Shown: one piece after another, positions 10,181 to 21,808 of the stretch
How positions within the stretch are numbered: the stretch's first letter is position 1
Layout of the letters: every line of letters starts with the position of its first letter
Assembly (NCBI GenBank): GCA_015064485.1
Contig: SVSD01000004.1
Location: 62,001-126,000, forward strand
Source of the DNA: Oscillospiraceae bacterium
Lineage (GTDB): Bacteria; Bacillota; Clostridia; Oscillospirales; CAG-382
Direction of reading: 5' to 3'
Length of the DNA stretch: 64,000 nt
Translations under genes and position numbers: made by a program
The notes under the pieces: generated by a model
Seen by the model: only the letters and a program-made list of their open reading frames with translations
The model's database searches: none
What the model was told of the DNA's origin: nothing

Positions 10181-11338
10181 TTGAAAAAACAAAACGACTT
10201 TTTATTTGACAACGAAGACGAAAACTCAACCCCTTCCGATCAGAACGGCGATGAAACAACCGAAGATAATAACGAAAACGGGGATAAGGATATTCCCATA
10301 AACGAATTTTTCCCTTTTCACAGCAATATGACAAAGGAAGAAATGGAAGCCCGCGGCTTCAAAGTAAAAACAATACGGTTTACTCCCTTTGACCTTCTTA
10401 TAATGCTGGTATGTATGTTTTTATTTACCTTGGCGGGATGCGGTCTTTCACTCGTTTCGTTTTTAGCTCTTATAATATCCGCTCCTTTATACGCAACATT
10501 TTCTTACCGTATAAGCAACAATTTTTCTTTCTTTGTACCTCTTGCGGCAATTGTTGCGTGCGGTTTTATTACAAAAAGCCCTATTATGCCTCTCGGTGTA
10601 CTTCTTGCAACCGGGATGTCGTATATTATGCTTTATTCAGTAAACAACAAACCTGAATCTGCAAAGACTTCAGCGGTTGTAGGCTGTTGCGTTTCTATGG
10701 GCATATATCTTCTTGCGGCATATTTTATCGGAGATCTGATGAATAAAATTTCGGAACGGGAAATTATGTCTGCAATAAATTCTCTCTTCGAAAATATGGA
10801 AGCCCAAGCCTTGGGAATATATACGGAAATGGCCAAATCCGGAATTGATCTTGGACTTAGCGATGCAGAGCTTGAAAATGCAGCAAAACTTTTTGCACAA
10901 AGCTCCCGTTCGCTTTTGCCTTCCGTTATTATCATCTGCTTTATGATAATTTCGTATATTTCGGCATCTTTGCTTCCGCTTTTCTCAAAGCTTTTAAGAG
11001 CAAAGGAAATGCTCGGCAACATATGCTATGAAATAAAGCTTTCGAAAATAGCCGTTGTCGTATATCTAATATCCTGGTTCGGTTCCTTATTCGGAACAGG
11101 CATTTTCTCTGTCGCTTTCAGAAATATTATATCAATTCTTGCTCCCGCACTTTCACTTTGCGGAATAAAACAGATAGGCGAATTCTTACATTCCAAAGGA
11201 ACACCAAAAATTATATCGGCATTTGTTCAGCTGATAAGCATTTTCGCCGCTTTTGTTCTTGGTGATATAGGACTTTCGGTTCTTATGATGTTCGGTGTTT
11301 TCCACACCTTAAAAACCTCTACCCCCAACAATATGTAA
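10181..11338 (+). CDS. YybS-like multi-spanning membrane protein (DUF2232 family)
   Basis: Acidic N-terminus, multiple hydrophobic segments; position immediately upstream of gdpP-rplI-dnaB. Confidence 0.7.
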   Translation: MKKQNDFLFDNEDENSTPSDQNGDETTEDNNENGDKDIPINEFFPFHSNMTKEEMEARGFKVKTIRFTPFDLLIMLVCMFLFTLAGCGLSLVSFLALIISAPLYATFSYRISNNFSFFVPLAAIVACGFITKSPIMPLGVLLATGMSYIMLYSVNNKPESAKTSAVVGCCVSMGIYLLAAYFIGDLMNKISEREIMSAINSLFENMEAQALGIYTEMAKSGIDLGLSDAELENAAKLFAQSSRSLLPSVIIICFMIISYISASLLPLFSKLLRAKEMLGNICYEIKLSKIAVVVYLISWFGSLFGTGIFSVAFRNIISILAPALSLCGIKQIGEFLHSKGTPKIISAFVQLISIFAAFVLGDIGLSVLMMFGVFHTLKTSTPNNM

Positions 11339-11363
11339 AACCTTTAAAACGGAGGTGAACTGC

Positions 11364-13376
11364 TTGAAAGAGCTATTTAAACAGCTTCGGGCGATGACCT
11401 GGAGAAAGAGTATAATTTGCGCAATAATCGTTCTTGTAATATATACCGCTCTGTCCGGCTTTATAGATGCAAGAATTCTCCCCATAGGTCTTGTCCTTAT
11501 TATCGCTTACATAATAGCGGCAATGGTCCTTTTGCGCTTTGACCTTAAAACAGACGGGCTTGTGTCTGAGAATTCCGCTATGCTCGGCATTACAATGGAT
11601 TTCGTTACAAAGCTCCGTTCCCCTGTTATTATCATCGGCTTTGACGGTACTATAAACTGGTACAACACAGCATTTGTAGCAATAAACGAATCTCACCTTT
11701 CCTCCTTCGGAAAAACTCCCGCCGATGCTATTGACCCTGCTTTTTCTCCCCAAAGAATAAATCAGCTCAAGGAAGGCGCAACTTTCCTTCTCAACTACAA
11801 GGACACCGATTATGAAATAAGCGGTTATTCGCTCCAGTCAAACGGAAAAAACTTCTGTATGATAGTTTTTGACGACAGAAGCGAACTTGTGAAAACAAAA
11901 AAGCAACTTGCAGACAAAAACGCAGTTGTTGCTCTTATTGTACTTGATAATTTGGGCGATTCCTTTACATTTTCACAAGATAAATACCGCAACGCAACTG
12001 CCCATATCGCAGGACTTGTTTCCGAATGGGGCAAATCGCTCGGCGGTATGGTAAAGGAATACGACAGAGATAAATTCATCGTTGTTTTCGAAGAAAAACA
12101 TCTTCAGTCGGTTCTGAATTCAAAATTTGATATTCTTGACAGCATAAGGGAAACCGAGCTTGATGAGCTTACATCCCCCATCACCGCATCTATCGGTATC
12201 AGCAACATAAAAGGTTCTCTTGCCGAAAAAGAAGATGCCGCAAGAAATGCGCTTGAACTCGCTTTGCAAAGAGGCGGCGACCAGGCTGTTCTTAAGACTG
12301 CAGAAACTACCGAATACTACGGCGGCAAAACCAAAACCGTACAGAAAAAGACAAAGATCCGTTCAAGAACAGTTGCCGGCGACCTTGTAAAACACATAAA
12401 ACAAAGCGGAAATGTCCTTATTATGGGTCATAAATTCAGCGACCATGACAGCATTGCTTCGTGTGTTGCTATGGCAAGAATTGCAGCAAGTTACGGAAAA
12501 CCCGCAAAGATCGTTGTAAATCTTCACGATACAAACTTAAAGCCCATTTTTTCAAAAATGAGAGGATATAACTATTACGACGGTCTTTTCACAGATGCTC
12601 CCGCAGCTCAGGATATGATACGGTCGGATACTCTTCTCATAATTTGCGATACAAATAATCCCGACCTTTTTGAATCAAGGGAAATTTATGAAAACTGCGT
12701 ATCGTTTATAATAATCGACCACCACAGAAAAGTTCAGGAGGATTATATTCTGCCTCCGAAGCTTGCGTATATCGAACCATCGGCATCTTCTGCATCTGAA
12801 ATGATATGCGAGATCGCCGAATATGCCATTCCCTCGGGAAGCCTTACAAAAATCGAAGCCGAGCTTCTTTTTGCAGGTATTATACTTGATACCAACAATT
12901 TCAAAAAGAATACGGGTGTCGGAACATTCAGTGCCGCACTTTATTTAAGGGCGCAAGGCGCAGACCCGAATGAAGCTCAAGGCTTTTTCCGTACAAATCT
13001 CGACGAATTCGTTTATGAAGCCGATATAGAAAGCAACATATCGATATACCGCGAAAATATCATTATAGCCACAAGCGATATAGAATCAAGCGATGCAGGA
13101 CAAACTAAAGTTGTGTCCTCAAAGAGCGCCGACAGACTTCTCAATATATCGGGAGTTGATGCGGTATTTGTTCTTGCAACAGTCGGCAGAGATATAAATA
13201 TCTCCGCCCGTTCAACAGACAAGATAAATGTTCAACTGATTATGGAAGCTCTCGGTGGAGGAGGACATTTTGATTCCGCAGGTGCGTTTTTGCGTGACAC
13301 AGAGCTTTCCGAGGCTGTCGAATTGTTAAAGGCGGAAATAAACAATATTATCAAAAACAAAACTGACAATAACTAA
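11364..13376 (+). CDS. gdpP: GdpP-type cyclic-di-AMP phosphodiesterase (PAS, degenerate GGDEF, DHH-DHHA1)
   Basis: [37 protein letters not shown]; two N-terminal TM helices; TTG start after GGAGG. Confidence 0.9.
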   Translation: MKELFKQLRAMTWRKSIICAIIVLVIYTALSGFIDARILPIGLVLIIAYIIAAMVLLRFDLKTDGLVSENSAMLGITMDFVTKLRSPVIIIGFDGTINWYNTAFVAINESHLSSFGKTPADAIDPAFSPQRINQLKEGATFLLNYKDTDYEISGYSLQSNGKNFCMIVFDDRSELVKTKKQLADKNAVVALIVLDNLGDSFTFSQDKYRNATAHIAGLVSEWGKSLGGMVKEYDRDKFIVVFEEKHLQSVLNSKFDILDSIRETELDELTSPITASIGISNIKGSLAEKEDAARNALELALQRGGDQAVLKTAETTEYYGGKTKTVQKKTKIRSRTVAGDLVKHIKQSGNVLIMGHKFSDHDSIASCVAMARIAASYGKPAKIVVNLHDTNLKPIFSKMRGYNYYDGLFTDAPAAQDMIRSDTLLIICDTNNPDLFESREIYENCVSFIIIDHHRKVQEDYILPPKLAYIEPSASSASEMICEIAEYAIPSGSLTKIEAELLFAGIILDTNNFKKNTGVGTFSAALYLRAQGADPNEAQGFFRTNLDEFVYEADIESNISIYRENIIIATSDIESSDAGQTKVVSSKSADRLLNISGVDAVFVLATVGRDINISARSTDKINVQLIMEALGGGGHFDSAGAFLRDTELSEAVELLKAEINNIIKNKTDNN

Positions 13377-13399
13377 CATACAATTTGGAGGTATATAAA

Positions 13400-13849
13400 A
13401 TGAAAGTATTACTTTTGCAGGATGTAAAAGCACAAGGAAAAAAAGGCGAAGTAGTAAATGTTTCCGACGGATACGCAAGAAACTTCCTTTTCCCCAAGAA
13501 ACTCGCATGTGAACTTACTCCCACAATAATCAACGATCTTAAAAACAAAGAAGCCGCAAAGGCTCACAAACTCGCTGAAGAAAAGAAGCTTGCGGGAGAA
13601 AATGCGCAGAAGCTTCAGTCAATTACTGTAAAGATCTATGCTACAAGCGGTGCTGATTCCCGTCTTTACGGTGCAATCACATCAAAAGAAATCGCAGAAG
13701 AGCTCAAAAAGCAGCATAATATTGATGTTGATAAGCGCAAGATAGTTCTTGATTCTGCTATCAAATCCTACGGCAGCTACACTCTTGATGTTAAGCTTCA
13801 TCCCGAAATCACAGGCAAACTTTCGGTTGTTGTCGCTTCCAAGGACTAA
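13400..13849 (+). CDS. rplI: 50S ribosomal protein bL9
   Basis: [44 protein letters not shown]. Confidence 0.97.
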   Translation: MKVLLLQDVKAQGKKGEVVNVSDGYARNFLFPKKLACELTPTIINDLKNKEAAKAHKLAEEKKLAGENAQKLQSITVKIYATSGADSRLYGAITSKEIAEELKKQHNIDVDKRKIVLDSAIKSYGSYTLDVKLHPEITGKLSVVVASKD

Positions 13850-13858
13850 GGTGGCGTG

Positions 13859-15199
13859 ATGGCACAGGACATCATAAATATTGACAGCCCCAGAGCCTTG
13901 CCCGTTTCAACAGAAGCTGAAATGGCGCTTCTCGGGGCAATCCTTCTTGACCCTGAGCGCATAAAGGATGTAACAAATATAATAAGTGCGGAAGATTTTT
14001 ATCTCGAACGAAACAAAACCGTATATGAAGCGATGAGAACTCTTTTCAATTTCAGCCGCACCATTGAAGTTGTAACACTTCTTGATGCACTTGACCAGGC
14101 AGGCGAAAACACAGCAGAAATGAAAGGGTATATAAAGCTTCTTGCCGATTCCGTATCCACTTCGTCCAACATTCTTGACTATGCAAAGATTGTCAGAGAT
14201 AAATCAACCCTCAGAAAAATAATATCCGTCGCAGGCGAGATAAATGAAATGGCATACGCCGCAGAAGGCGATGTTGCTACAATTCTCGACAGTGCCGAGC
14301 AGAAAATTTTTGATATCTCATCAAGTACAACAGTCAAAGGCTTTGCACACATCTCGGATGTTATTCTTGCAAACTATGCCCATTTGCAGGAACTTATAAC
14401 AAACAAAGAAGCTGCTATGGGTGTGCCTACCCATTTCAGCGGAATAGATAAGCTTATTGTTGGTATGCACGAATCCGACCTTATTGTTGTCGGTGCACGC
14501 CCCGGTATGGGTAAAACCGCCTTTGGTCTTAATATTGCAGTAAATGTTGCAAAGGCAAACAAAAAGAAGGTTGCAATTTTCTCGCTTGAAATGTCAAATG
14601 AGCAGGTAGTACAAAGAATGCTCTCAAGCGAAGCCTATATCGACAGCTACAAAATGAGAAGCGGAGAGCTTGATTCTGAGGACTGGAACAAACTTGCCGC
14701 CGCCGCAGGCGTACTTTCCCAGACAGACATATATCTTGACGATACTGCGGGTATATCTGTTATGGGTATGAAATCAAAGCTTCGCCGAATAAAGGACCTG
14801 GGGCTTGTTATCATCGACTATCTCGGTCTTATGAGCTCGGATAAAAATATCGACAACCGAGTTCAGGAAGTCAGCGATATTTCAAAGAACTTAAAGCGTA
14901 TGGCAAAGGATCTTAAGGTTCCCGTTATTGCCCTTGCACAGCTTAACCGAGGAGTTGAAGGCCGTACCGATAAAACACCTATGGCCTCCGACCTTCGCGA
15001 TTCGGGTGCTATCGAACAGGACGCCGATATAATCATGTTTTTATACAGAGATGATTATTACAACAATGACCCTGCAAACCAAAACACTGCTCAGTGTATC
15101 ATAGCCAAAAACCGACACGGTTCGACGGGCAAAGTCGATCTTGGCTGGTACGGACAGTATACAAAATTTATTTCTGTGGATACATCCCATGCCGAATAA
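13859..15199 (+). CDS. dnaB: Replicative DNA helicase DnaB
   Basis: VGARPGMGKTAFGLNIA, VIIDYLGLM, LRDSGAIEQDADIIMFLYRDDYY. Confidence 0.97.
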   Translation: MAQDIINIDSPRALPVSTEAEMALLGAILLDPERIKDVTNIISAEDFYLERNKTVYEAMRTLFNFSRTIEVVTLLDALDQAGENTAEMKGYIKLLADSVSTSSNILDYAKIVRDKSTLRKIISVAGEINEMAYAAEGDVATILDSAEQKIFDISSSTTVKGFAHISDVILANYAHLQELITNKEAAMGVPTHFSGIDKLIVGMHESDLIVVGARPGMGKTAFGLNIAVNVAKANKKKVAIFSLEMSNEQVVQRMLSSEAYIDSYKMRSGELDSEDWNKLAAAAGVLSQTDIYLDDTAGISVMGMKSKLRRIKDLGLVIIDYLGLMSSDKNIDNRVQEVSDISKNLKRMAKDLKVPVIALAQLNRGVEGRTDKTPMASDLRDSGAIEQDADIIMFLYRDDYYNNDPANQNTAQCIIAKNRHGSTGKVDLGWYGQYTKFISVDTSHAE

Positions 15200-16619
15200 T
15201 TATAATGACTTTTCTGATTTCTTTTGCGAAAAGGTAAAGGAAACAATAAAAAAATATTCTCTTGCGGAAAAAAACGGACAAATTACAGTTGCCCTTTCGG
15301 GCGGTGCTGATTCTGTTGCACTTTTATTGTCCTTGTTAAAAATCAAAGACAAAAAAGATTTATCTTTTTCTGTTTCCGCCTGTCATCTTAATCACGGCAT
15401 AAGAGATCTCGGTGCAATAAGGGATGAAAATTTCACAAAGACACTTTGTGAAAAATTTTCTGTTCCTGTTTATACGGAAAAAATCGACATTCCAAAGCTG
15501 TGTGAAACACAAAAAGGAAGTGTTGAAACTGTGGCAAGAAATGAGAGATACGAGTTTTTCAGACGCGCTTCGGTACATTTCGGAAACAGCCTTATAGCTA
15601 CAGCCCACACTATGTCGGATAACGCCGAAACTCTGCTTTTCAACATTGCAAGAGGCACAGGTCCGGACGGCATCTGCGGAATACCGCCGAAAAGGGATAT
15701 TTTCATCCGTCCGCTCATACAACTAAAAAGAGCCGATGTTGAAAAATTCTTATCAGAGCAATCGCAAGATTATATGACAGACGAAACCAACTGCGATGAG
15801 GAGTATTCGAGAAACTTTATCCGTCATAACATAGTTCCGAAATTAAAAGAGCTCAATCCCGCTTTTGAAGAAGCGGTTTTCAGACTTTCGGAAAGCGCAA
15901 GAAAGGACAAAGAATATTTTGACATAAAAATGAAAGATATGTCAGAAAACTTTTGTGATATAACTAACCTTTCACAGCTTCATCCGTCTTCTCTTTCGCG
16001 ATATATCCGTTTTATATGTGAAGAAAGCGATCCTCTTATGCGTCTTTCTTCAGAAAGAGTCGACGCAATATCACAAGCGGTAGCTTCCACTTCCCGCGAC
16101 GGAATTATAAGGGATATTTCTCTTCCCCGAAAAAAGAAAGCCGTAATTTCAAAAAATGGTATTCGTATTATGGAAAATTGCGATGATACAGCAAAAAAGA
16201 ACTCTTTTAAGTTTAATATTCCCTTGTCTTTTGGGGAAAATATCATAAATGACACATATGCGGTTTTTCTGTCCTCTGAATATGAGGAAAATGCTCCGGT
16301 ACTTTGCAATGTTATTGAAAACGAAGATATTGTTTACAAATTGTATATAACTTGTGAAGTACAATCTGATATAATTAATAACAGTTTATTTGCAAGACCG
16401 AGAATTGAAGGGGATTTTATCCGCCTTGGCGGTATTACGCGTAAACTCAAAAAAGTATATTCCGAAAAGCATATAGCTGTTTCCGAAAGAAATCTTTTGC
16501 CTGTAATATGCGATAAAAACGGAAGTGTTATATCAACTCCCCTTTTTTCGTCAGCTTGCGATACGGCAAAACCGCAAAAATCGGATAAGAAAGTTACTTT
16601 AGCTTTTTATAAAGCATAA
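15189..16619 (+). CDS. tilS: tRNA(Ile)-lysidine synthetase TilS
   Basis: VALSGGADSVALL PP-loop motif, HLNHGIRD, ATAHTMSDNAETLLFNIARGTG; overlaps dnaB 3' end. Confidence 0.93.
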   Translation: MPNNYNDFSDFFCEKVKETIKKYSLAEKNGQITVALSGGADSVALLLSLLKIKDKKDLSFSVSACHLNHGIRDLGAIRDENFTKTLCEKFSVPVYTEKIDIPKLCETQKGSVETVARNERYEFFRRASVHFGNSLIATAHTMSDNAETLLFNIARGTGPDGICGIPPKRDIFIRPLIQLKRADVEKFLSEQSQDYMTDETNCDEEYSRNFIRHNIVPKLKELNPAFEEAVFRLSESARKDKEYFDIKMKDMSENFCDITNLSQLHPSSLSRYIRFICEESDPLMRLSSERVDAISQAVASTSRDGIIRDISLPRKKKAVISKNGIRIMENCDDTAKKNSFKFNIPLSFGENIINDTYAVFLSSEYEENAPVLCNVIENEDIVYKLYITCEVQSDIINNSLFARPRIEGDFIRLGGITRKLKKVYSEKHIAVSERNLLPVICDKNGSVISTPLFSSACDTAKPQKSDKKVTLAFYKA

Positions 16620-16641
16620 ATTCCAGCATTTCAATTAAGGA

Positions 16642-18792
16642 GTGATGATTCAGTTAATGAAGAAGAACATCAAAATCGTTATTTTCTATCTTATACTGTT
16701 CATATCAATTATTATTGTTTCCTCATGGATATTGGGCGGTACGGATGATGAAAAATTAACCTATACAGACATCAAACAGTATTTTTACGATGAAAAGGTC
16801 GAGGAGTTCCTTATAACAAACGATAACACCTTGATACTCACACTTCGCGAAAATACTGCCGATTCTACCGACGCAGACAATAAAACCGCATCTTCAGAAA
16901 CAAGCGGAAATGATTCGGCAAAAAAAGAACAGATTGAATATAAGCTTCGCAGTGCCGACTGGTTTATGCAGGATTTAAAGCCTGTAATCGACGAACAGTT
17001 TGAAAACGGCACTCTGACTTATGAACTCGAAGCGCCTGTTCAGGTCGCATGGTGGGTATCCTTCCTTCCCTATCTTCTCATTCTTGTATTTATTGTAGTT
17101 ATCTACTTTGTATCAATAAATCAGGCTATGGGCGGCAAGGGCGGCAGAATAAACAGCTTCGGAAAATCCCGTGCACATCTTATGTCTGACAGTAAAAACA
17201 AAGTCAGATTTGCGGATGTTGCAGGCGCAGACGAAGAAAAAGAAGAACTTAAAGAAGTTGTGGAATTTTTGAAAAATCCCGCCCGTTTCAACGAGCTCGG
17301 TGCAAGAATTCCAAGAGGCGTACTTCTTTTCGGCCCTCCCGGTACAGGTAAAACATTACTTGCAAAAGCAGTTGCGGGCGAGGCAGGAGTTCCTTTCTAC
17401 TCAATTTCCGGTTCGGATTTCGTTGAAATGTATGTAGGTGTCGGAGCTTCCCGTGTACGCGACCTTTTTGAAAACGCAAAGAAGAATGCACCTGCCATAA
17501 TCTTTATCGACGAAATCGATGCTGTGGGACGCCATAGAGGCGCAGGTCTTGGCGGCGGACACGATGAAAGAGAACAGACTTTAAATCAGCTCCTTGTTGA
17601 AATGGACGGTTTCGGAAGCAATGAGGGTGTAATAGTAATTGCAGCAACAAACCGCCCCGACATACTTGACCCTGCACTTTTGCGTCCGGGCCGTTTTGAC
17701 AGACAAATAACCGTAAACTATCCCGATCTCAAGGGAAGATGTGAAATTCTGAAGGTTCATGCCAAGGGCAAACCCTTTGAAGAGGCTGTTGACCTTGAAA
17801 AAATTGCTCAGACAACTGTGGGCTTTACCGGTGCCGACCTTGCAAATCTTCTCAATGAAGCAGCGCTGCATGCGGCAAGAAAGAAAAAGAAGCTTATCGG
17901 TATGCCCGATATCGAAGAAGCCGCTCTTAAGATAATGGTGGGCACTCAGAAGAAGAACAGAAAATTCAAGCCCGAGGAAAAGAAAAAGACCGCTTATCAT
18001 GAAGCAGGTCATGCGGTTCTTGCCCATATTCTTCCCTCAGTCGATCCTGTCCGCCAGATATCCATTATCCCCAGCGGCAGAGCTTTGGGATATACCTTAA
18101 CAGTTCCGCTTGAGGATAAATACAGTGTTTACAAAAAAGGCCTTATGGAAGAGATCACAATGATCCTCGGCGGCCGTGTTGCCGAAAAAGTATTTTTCGA
18201 CGATATATCGGGCGGTGCTTCAAACGATATCCAAAGAGCTACTGCAATCGCAAAAAATATGGTTACCCGTTACGGTATGAGCGACAAGCTCGGTCCAATT
18301 GCTTTTGCAAACGAGCGCTCGGATGATGAAGTTTTCCTCGGCCGTGATTTCAACAACACAAAGAATTACTCCGAAGAAACTGCGGCACTTATTGATGCGG
18401 AAATAAAGCGAATTATCGACGAATGCTTTGTTGAAGCCGAAAGACTTATAAGAGAAAACGAAGAAAAGATGCATACGATCGCAGAATTTCTTATTCAGTT
18501 TGAGAGTATGGACGAAGATCAGTTCAAATTCCTTATGGACACAGACCCCACTCCCTCGATTGAAGAAATTGCCGCAATTGCAGAAGCTAAAAAACAGCAG
18601 AGCGACAGCGAAAATGCCAAAAAGCGTCAGAAAATATTTACTGTAAGATCCGAAAGCACCTCTTCCGATGAGGAACCTGAGGATGCAGAAGATGCTGAAA
18701 CTGTTGAAGAAAACGAAACAGCTGTAACTCCCGAAAACAAGAAACCTTCCGATTCGGACAAAATGGAAGACGACAGCAATCTTCCCTTTTAA
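16642..18792 (+). CDS. ftsH: ATP-dependent zinc metalloprotease FtsH
   Basis: [48 protein letters not shown]; exact start ambiguous (16642, 16645 or 16657). Confidence 0.97.
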   Translation: MMIQLMKKNIKIVIFYLILFISIIIVSSWILGGTDDEKLTYTDIKQYFYDEKVEEFLITNDNTLILTLRENTADSTDADNKTASSETSGNDSAKKEQIEYKLRSADWFMQDLKPVIDEQFENGTLTYELEAPVQVAWWVSFLPYLLILVFIVVIYFVSINQAMGGKGGRINSFGKSRAHLMSDSKNKVRFADVAGADEEKEELKEVVEFLKNPARFNELGARIPRGVLLFGPPGTGKTLLAKAVAGEAGVPFYSISGSDFVEMYVGVGASRVRDLFENAKKNAPAIIFIDEIDAVGRHRGAGLGGGHDEREQTLNQLLVEMDGFGSNEGVIVIAATNRPDILDPALLRPGRFDRQITVNYPDLKGRCEILKVHAKGKPFEEAVDLEKIAQTTVGFTGADLANLLNEAALHAARKKKKLIGMPDIEEAALKIMVGTQKKNRKFKPEEKKKTAYHEAGHAVLAHILPSVDPVRQISIIPSGRALGYTLTVPLEDKYSVYKKGLMEEITMILGGRVAEKVFFDDISGGASNDIQRATAIAKNMVTRYGMSDKLGPIAFANERSDDEVFLGRDFNNTKNYSEETAALIDAEIKRIIDECFVEAERLIRENEEKMHTIAEFLIQFESMDEDQFKFLMDTDPTPSIEEIAAIAEAKKQQSDSENAKKRQKIFTVRSESTSSDEEPEDAEDAETVEENETAVTPENKKPSDSDKMEDDSNLPF

Positions 18793-18800
18793 AACAAAAT

Positions 18801-18840
18801 AAAAAATCCCAAAAGTTTAAAACTTTTGGGATTTTATTTT
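18801..18840. terminator. Bidirectional terminator between ftsH and galE
   Basis: AAAATCCCAAAAGTTTAAAACTTTTGGGATTTTATTTTT palindrome between convergent genes. Confidence 0.85.
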
Positions 18841-18856
18841 TATCAGAATTCTGTTT

Positions 18857-19870
18857 TTATTTGTCATAACCGTTGGGGTTATTCTTCTGCCAGTTCCATG
18901 TGTCACGGCACATATCGTCGATATTTTTCTTTGCAGACCAACCTAAAACTTCCTTTGCTTTTGTAGGATCTGCATAGCACTGTGCAACATCTCCCGGGCG
19001 TCTTTCTGTAAGTACATAAGGAATCTTGATATCATTTACTCGCTCAAATGATTTTACAAGGTCAAGAACGCTGTAACCTGTTCCTGTGCCCAAATTTACA
19101 ATTTCAGCACCCTTTGTCTTTGCAGCATAATCGATTGCCGCAACATGACCGCAAGCAAGGTCTACAACATGGATATAATCACGCACACCTGTGCCGTCAT
19201 GTGTAGGATAATCGCTGCCAAATACAGAAAGCTTTTCACGCTTACCTACCGCAACCTGTGCAATATATGGCATAAGGTTGTTGGGTATACCGTTGGGGGC
19301 TTCACCAATAAGTCCGGATTCGTGTGCTCCGATGGGGTTGAAGTATCTGAGAAGAACAACAGAAAGCTCAGGATCGGCTTTTGCCGCATCTACAAGAATC
19401 TGTTCATTCATATATTTTGTCCAGCCGTAAGGATTTGTGCAGCCCGTAGGCATATCTTCTGTGATCGGCACTCTTTCGGGCACACCGTAAACTGTAGCAG
19501 ATGAGCTGAAAACTATATTATGTACTGCGTGTTTTTTCATCACTTCAAGAACTGTAAGTGTAGAATCAATATTGTTGCGGTAGTAAGCAACAGGAATAGC
19601 GCATGACTCACCGACAGCCTTATATCCCGCAAAATGAATTACAGCATCAAACTTTTCTGCCTCAAACATTTCATCGCAAAGCTTATAGTCGCAAACATCG
19701 ATATTATAAACTTTTACGCTCTTTCCCGATATTTTTTCTATTCTTTCAACAACTGCCATTGAAGAATTCGAAAAATTATCTGCAATAACTACTTCATGAT
19801 TACATTTCATAAGTTCAATTGCGGTATGTGAACCGATAAATCCGGCACCGCCTGTAAGTAATATTTTCAT
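18857..19870 (-). CDS. galE: UDP-glucose 4-epimerase GalE
   Basis: MKILLTGGAGFIGSHTAIELM, SSSATVYGVP, YGWTKYMNEQIL, LRYFNPIGAHESGLIGE. Confidence 0.96.
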   Translation of the reverse strand: MKILLTGGAGFIGSHTAIELMKCNHEVVIADNFSNSSMAVVERIEKISGKSVKVYNIDVCDYKLCDEMFEAEKFDAVIHFAGYKAVGESCAIPVAYYRNNIDSTLTVLEVMKKHAVHNIVFSSSATVYGVPERVPITEDMPTGCTNPYGWTKYMNEQILVDAAKADPELSVVLLRYFNPIGAHESGLIGEAPNGIPNNLMPYIAQVAVGKREKLSVFGSDYPTHDGTGVRDYIHVVDLACGHVAAIDYAAKTKGAEIVNLGTGTGYSVLDLVKSFERVNDIKIPYVLTERRPGDVAQCYADPTKAKEVLGWSAKKNIDDMCRDTWNWQKNNPNGYDK

Positions 19871-20012
19871 AATTTATAAACTCCCTTTACAAAATCATTA
19901 CCAAAAATAGTATATCACAGCGATCAGATTATGTCAATTGAATAATTCATTTATTTTTTGGATTATATGTTCAAAAAATAACCCTTACGAATTAATATAT
20001 TTGTTTCACCGC

Positions 20013-20041
20013 TTGAAATATGTAAAAAAAGATGTTATAAT
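20013..20041 (+). promoter_or_regulatory. Sigma-A type promoter for galK
   Basis: TTGAAA, 17-nt spacer, TATAAT. Confidence 0.7.
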
Positions 20042-20088
20042 AAATATGTATGTTAAATAATTTTAAAACTTTCCGGAGGAAGAATAAT

Positions 20089-21399
20089 ATGAAGTATTCA
20101 TCTCTCATAAACGAAATCAAAACAGGCGCATACGACAACGCATTTATAAAGCTTTACGGTCAGGATTGCGATATCGCAAGCGTCAGAGAAAGATATATTA
20201 AAGCTGCAAAAGGCTTTGAAGAAACTTACGGCAGCCTTATGACTCCCGATACTGAAATATCGCTTTTTTCCGTTCCCGGCAGAAGTGAAATTTCGGGCAA
20301 TCATACCGACCACAACTGCGGCAAAGTTATTGCCGCATCAATAAGCCTTGATATAATTGCAATTGCGGCAAAGACCGACAAAGCCGAAATAAGAGTAAAA
20401 TCCGAAGGCTTCCCCGAGGATATTGTTTCTCTTGAAGATGTTAAAACTGTAGATGAATCAAAGTTTTATAAAGCTTCTGCGATAATCAAGGGCGTTTGCG
20501 ACGGGTTCGGCAAAAACGGCTTCGCCTTCGGCGGTTTTTATGCATATACAACCTCAAGCGTTTTGAAGGGTTCGGGTCTTTCGTCTTCTGCTGCCTTTGA
20601 AGATATGATCGGAAATATCCTCAATCATTACTACAACGACGGAAATATAAACTATATAGAAATTTCAAAAATTTCCCAATATGCGGAGAATGTTCATTTT
20701 GGCAAACCCTGCGGACTTATGGATCAGATGGCTTGTGCTGCAGGCGGATTCGTTGCTATTGATTTCAAAGATCCCAAAAACCCGGTCGTTGAAAAACCCG
20801 ATTTTGACCTTTCTTCTCACGGTTATTCCCTTTGCATTGTAAATACAGGCGGAAATCATGCTGACTTAAACGAAGATTACGCTTCTATCCCCTTCGAGAT
20901 GAAAAGCGTTGCAAAATTCTTCGGGAAAGAAGTTTTGCGTGATGTAGAAAAGGCTGATGTTATCGCAAACATCCCCGCACTTCGAGAAAAATGCGGCGAT
21001 CGTGCCATAATGCGCGCAATTCATTTCTTCAATGAAAACGAAAGAGTTGAAAAAGCAACTGCAGGTCTTAAAAACGACGATATAAACGAATTCCTTTCAT
21101 ACATAAAAGAGTCTGGGCTTTCCTCTTCCTGCCTTCTCCAGAACACCTATACAACAAAAAATGTTTCTGAACAGGGCATATCCCTTGCTCTTGCTGCAGC
21201 AGGCGAAGTTTTGAACAACAAACCCGGCACTGCGTACCGCGTTCACGGCGGTGGATTTGCAGGAACAATTCAGGCGTTTGTTCCCAACGAATATGTAACA
21301 GAATTTAACAAAATGATGACTTCTGTTTTCGGTGAAGGCAATGCTTATGTTCTCAAAGTTCGTTTGATCGGTGCAACAATGCTTGACAAATTGATATAA
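20089..21399 (+). CDS. galK: Galactokinase (GHMP kinase family)
   Basis: PGRSEISGNHTDHNCGKV, GSGLSSSAAFEDMIG, RVHGGGFAGTIQAFV; ATG preceded by CCGGAGG. Confidence 0.9.
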   Translation: MKYSSLINEIKTGAYDNAFIKLYGQDCDIASVRERYIKAAKGFEETYGSLMTPDTEISLFSVPGRSEISGNHTDHNCGKVIAASISLDIIAIAAKTDKAEIRVKSEGFPEDIVSLEDVKTVDESKFYKASAIIKGVCDGFGKNGFAFGGFYAYTTSSVLKGSGLSSSAAFEDMIGNILNHYYNDGNINYIEISKISQYAENVHFGKPCGLMDQMACAAGGFVAIDFKDPKNPVVEKPDFDLSSHGYSLCIVNTGGNHADLNEDYASIPFEMKSVAKFFGKEVLRDVEKADVIANIPALREKCGDRAIMRAIHFFNENERVEKATAGLKNDDINEFLSYIKESGLSSSCLLQNTYTTKNVSEQGISLALAAAGEVLNNKPGTAYRVHGGGFAGTIQAFVPNEYVTEFNKMMTSVFGEGNAYVLKVRLIGATMLDKLI

Positions 21400-21400
21400 T

Positions 21401-21798
21401 ATGGCAAAAAAGTATTCTCTGAAAAAGCCCGAAACATTTAAAAAAAGAATTATCAATAACAAAAAACTGCAATAAGGCTGCTTGTCAGCCTTGTTGTGTT
21501 TTTGTCGGTATACTTTTTTTGTATCCGTTCGGGGCTTTATATTATTCAGGACATTTATATTTTTTCTTCCTTTGTTTTAGCGATGGTTTATGCCGTATGT
21601 GCTCTTTATGCGGCAAAAATCAAGCAGAACAAAAAAGAAAGTCAACTTACCGAAAAAGAAAAAGAAGCTTTATCAAAGCTCAGTTTTCTGATAAAGCATC
21701 TTATAATAATTTTTCTGCCAATGTTTGCGGCAATTGTCATTGATGCTGTCATTCTCTTTTACGACAGCTTCGGAATATCCCAATTTTTAGGAATATAA
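21401..21798 (+). CDS. Small two- to three-TM membrane protein, apparently frameshifted at an A6 run
   Basis: Frame 1 MAKKYSLKKPETFKKRIINNKKLQ* (21401-21475); -1 frame continues as TAIRLLVSLVVFLSVYFFCIRSGLYIIQD...GISQFLGI to 21798. The ORF track lists only 21496..21798. Confidence 0.5.
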
Positions 21799-21808
21799 AG
21801 GTAAAAAA

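Noticed and set aside
12360-12760. Catalytically inactive GdpP because of SDHDSI in place of the more usual PDMDSI
   Set aside because: Metal-binding Asp residues and the DHH motif (IDHHRK) are retained, so activity is expected.
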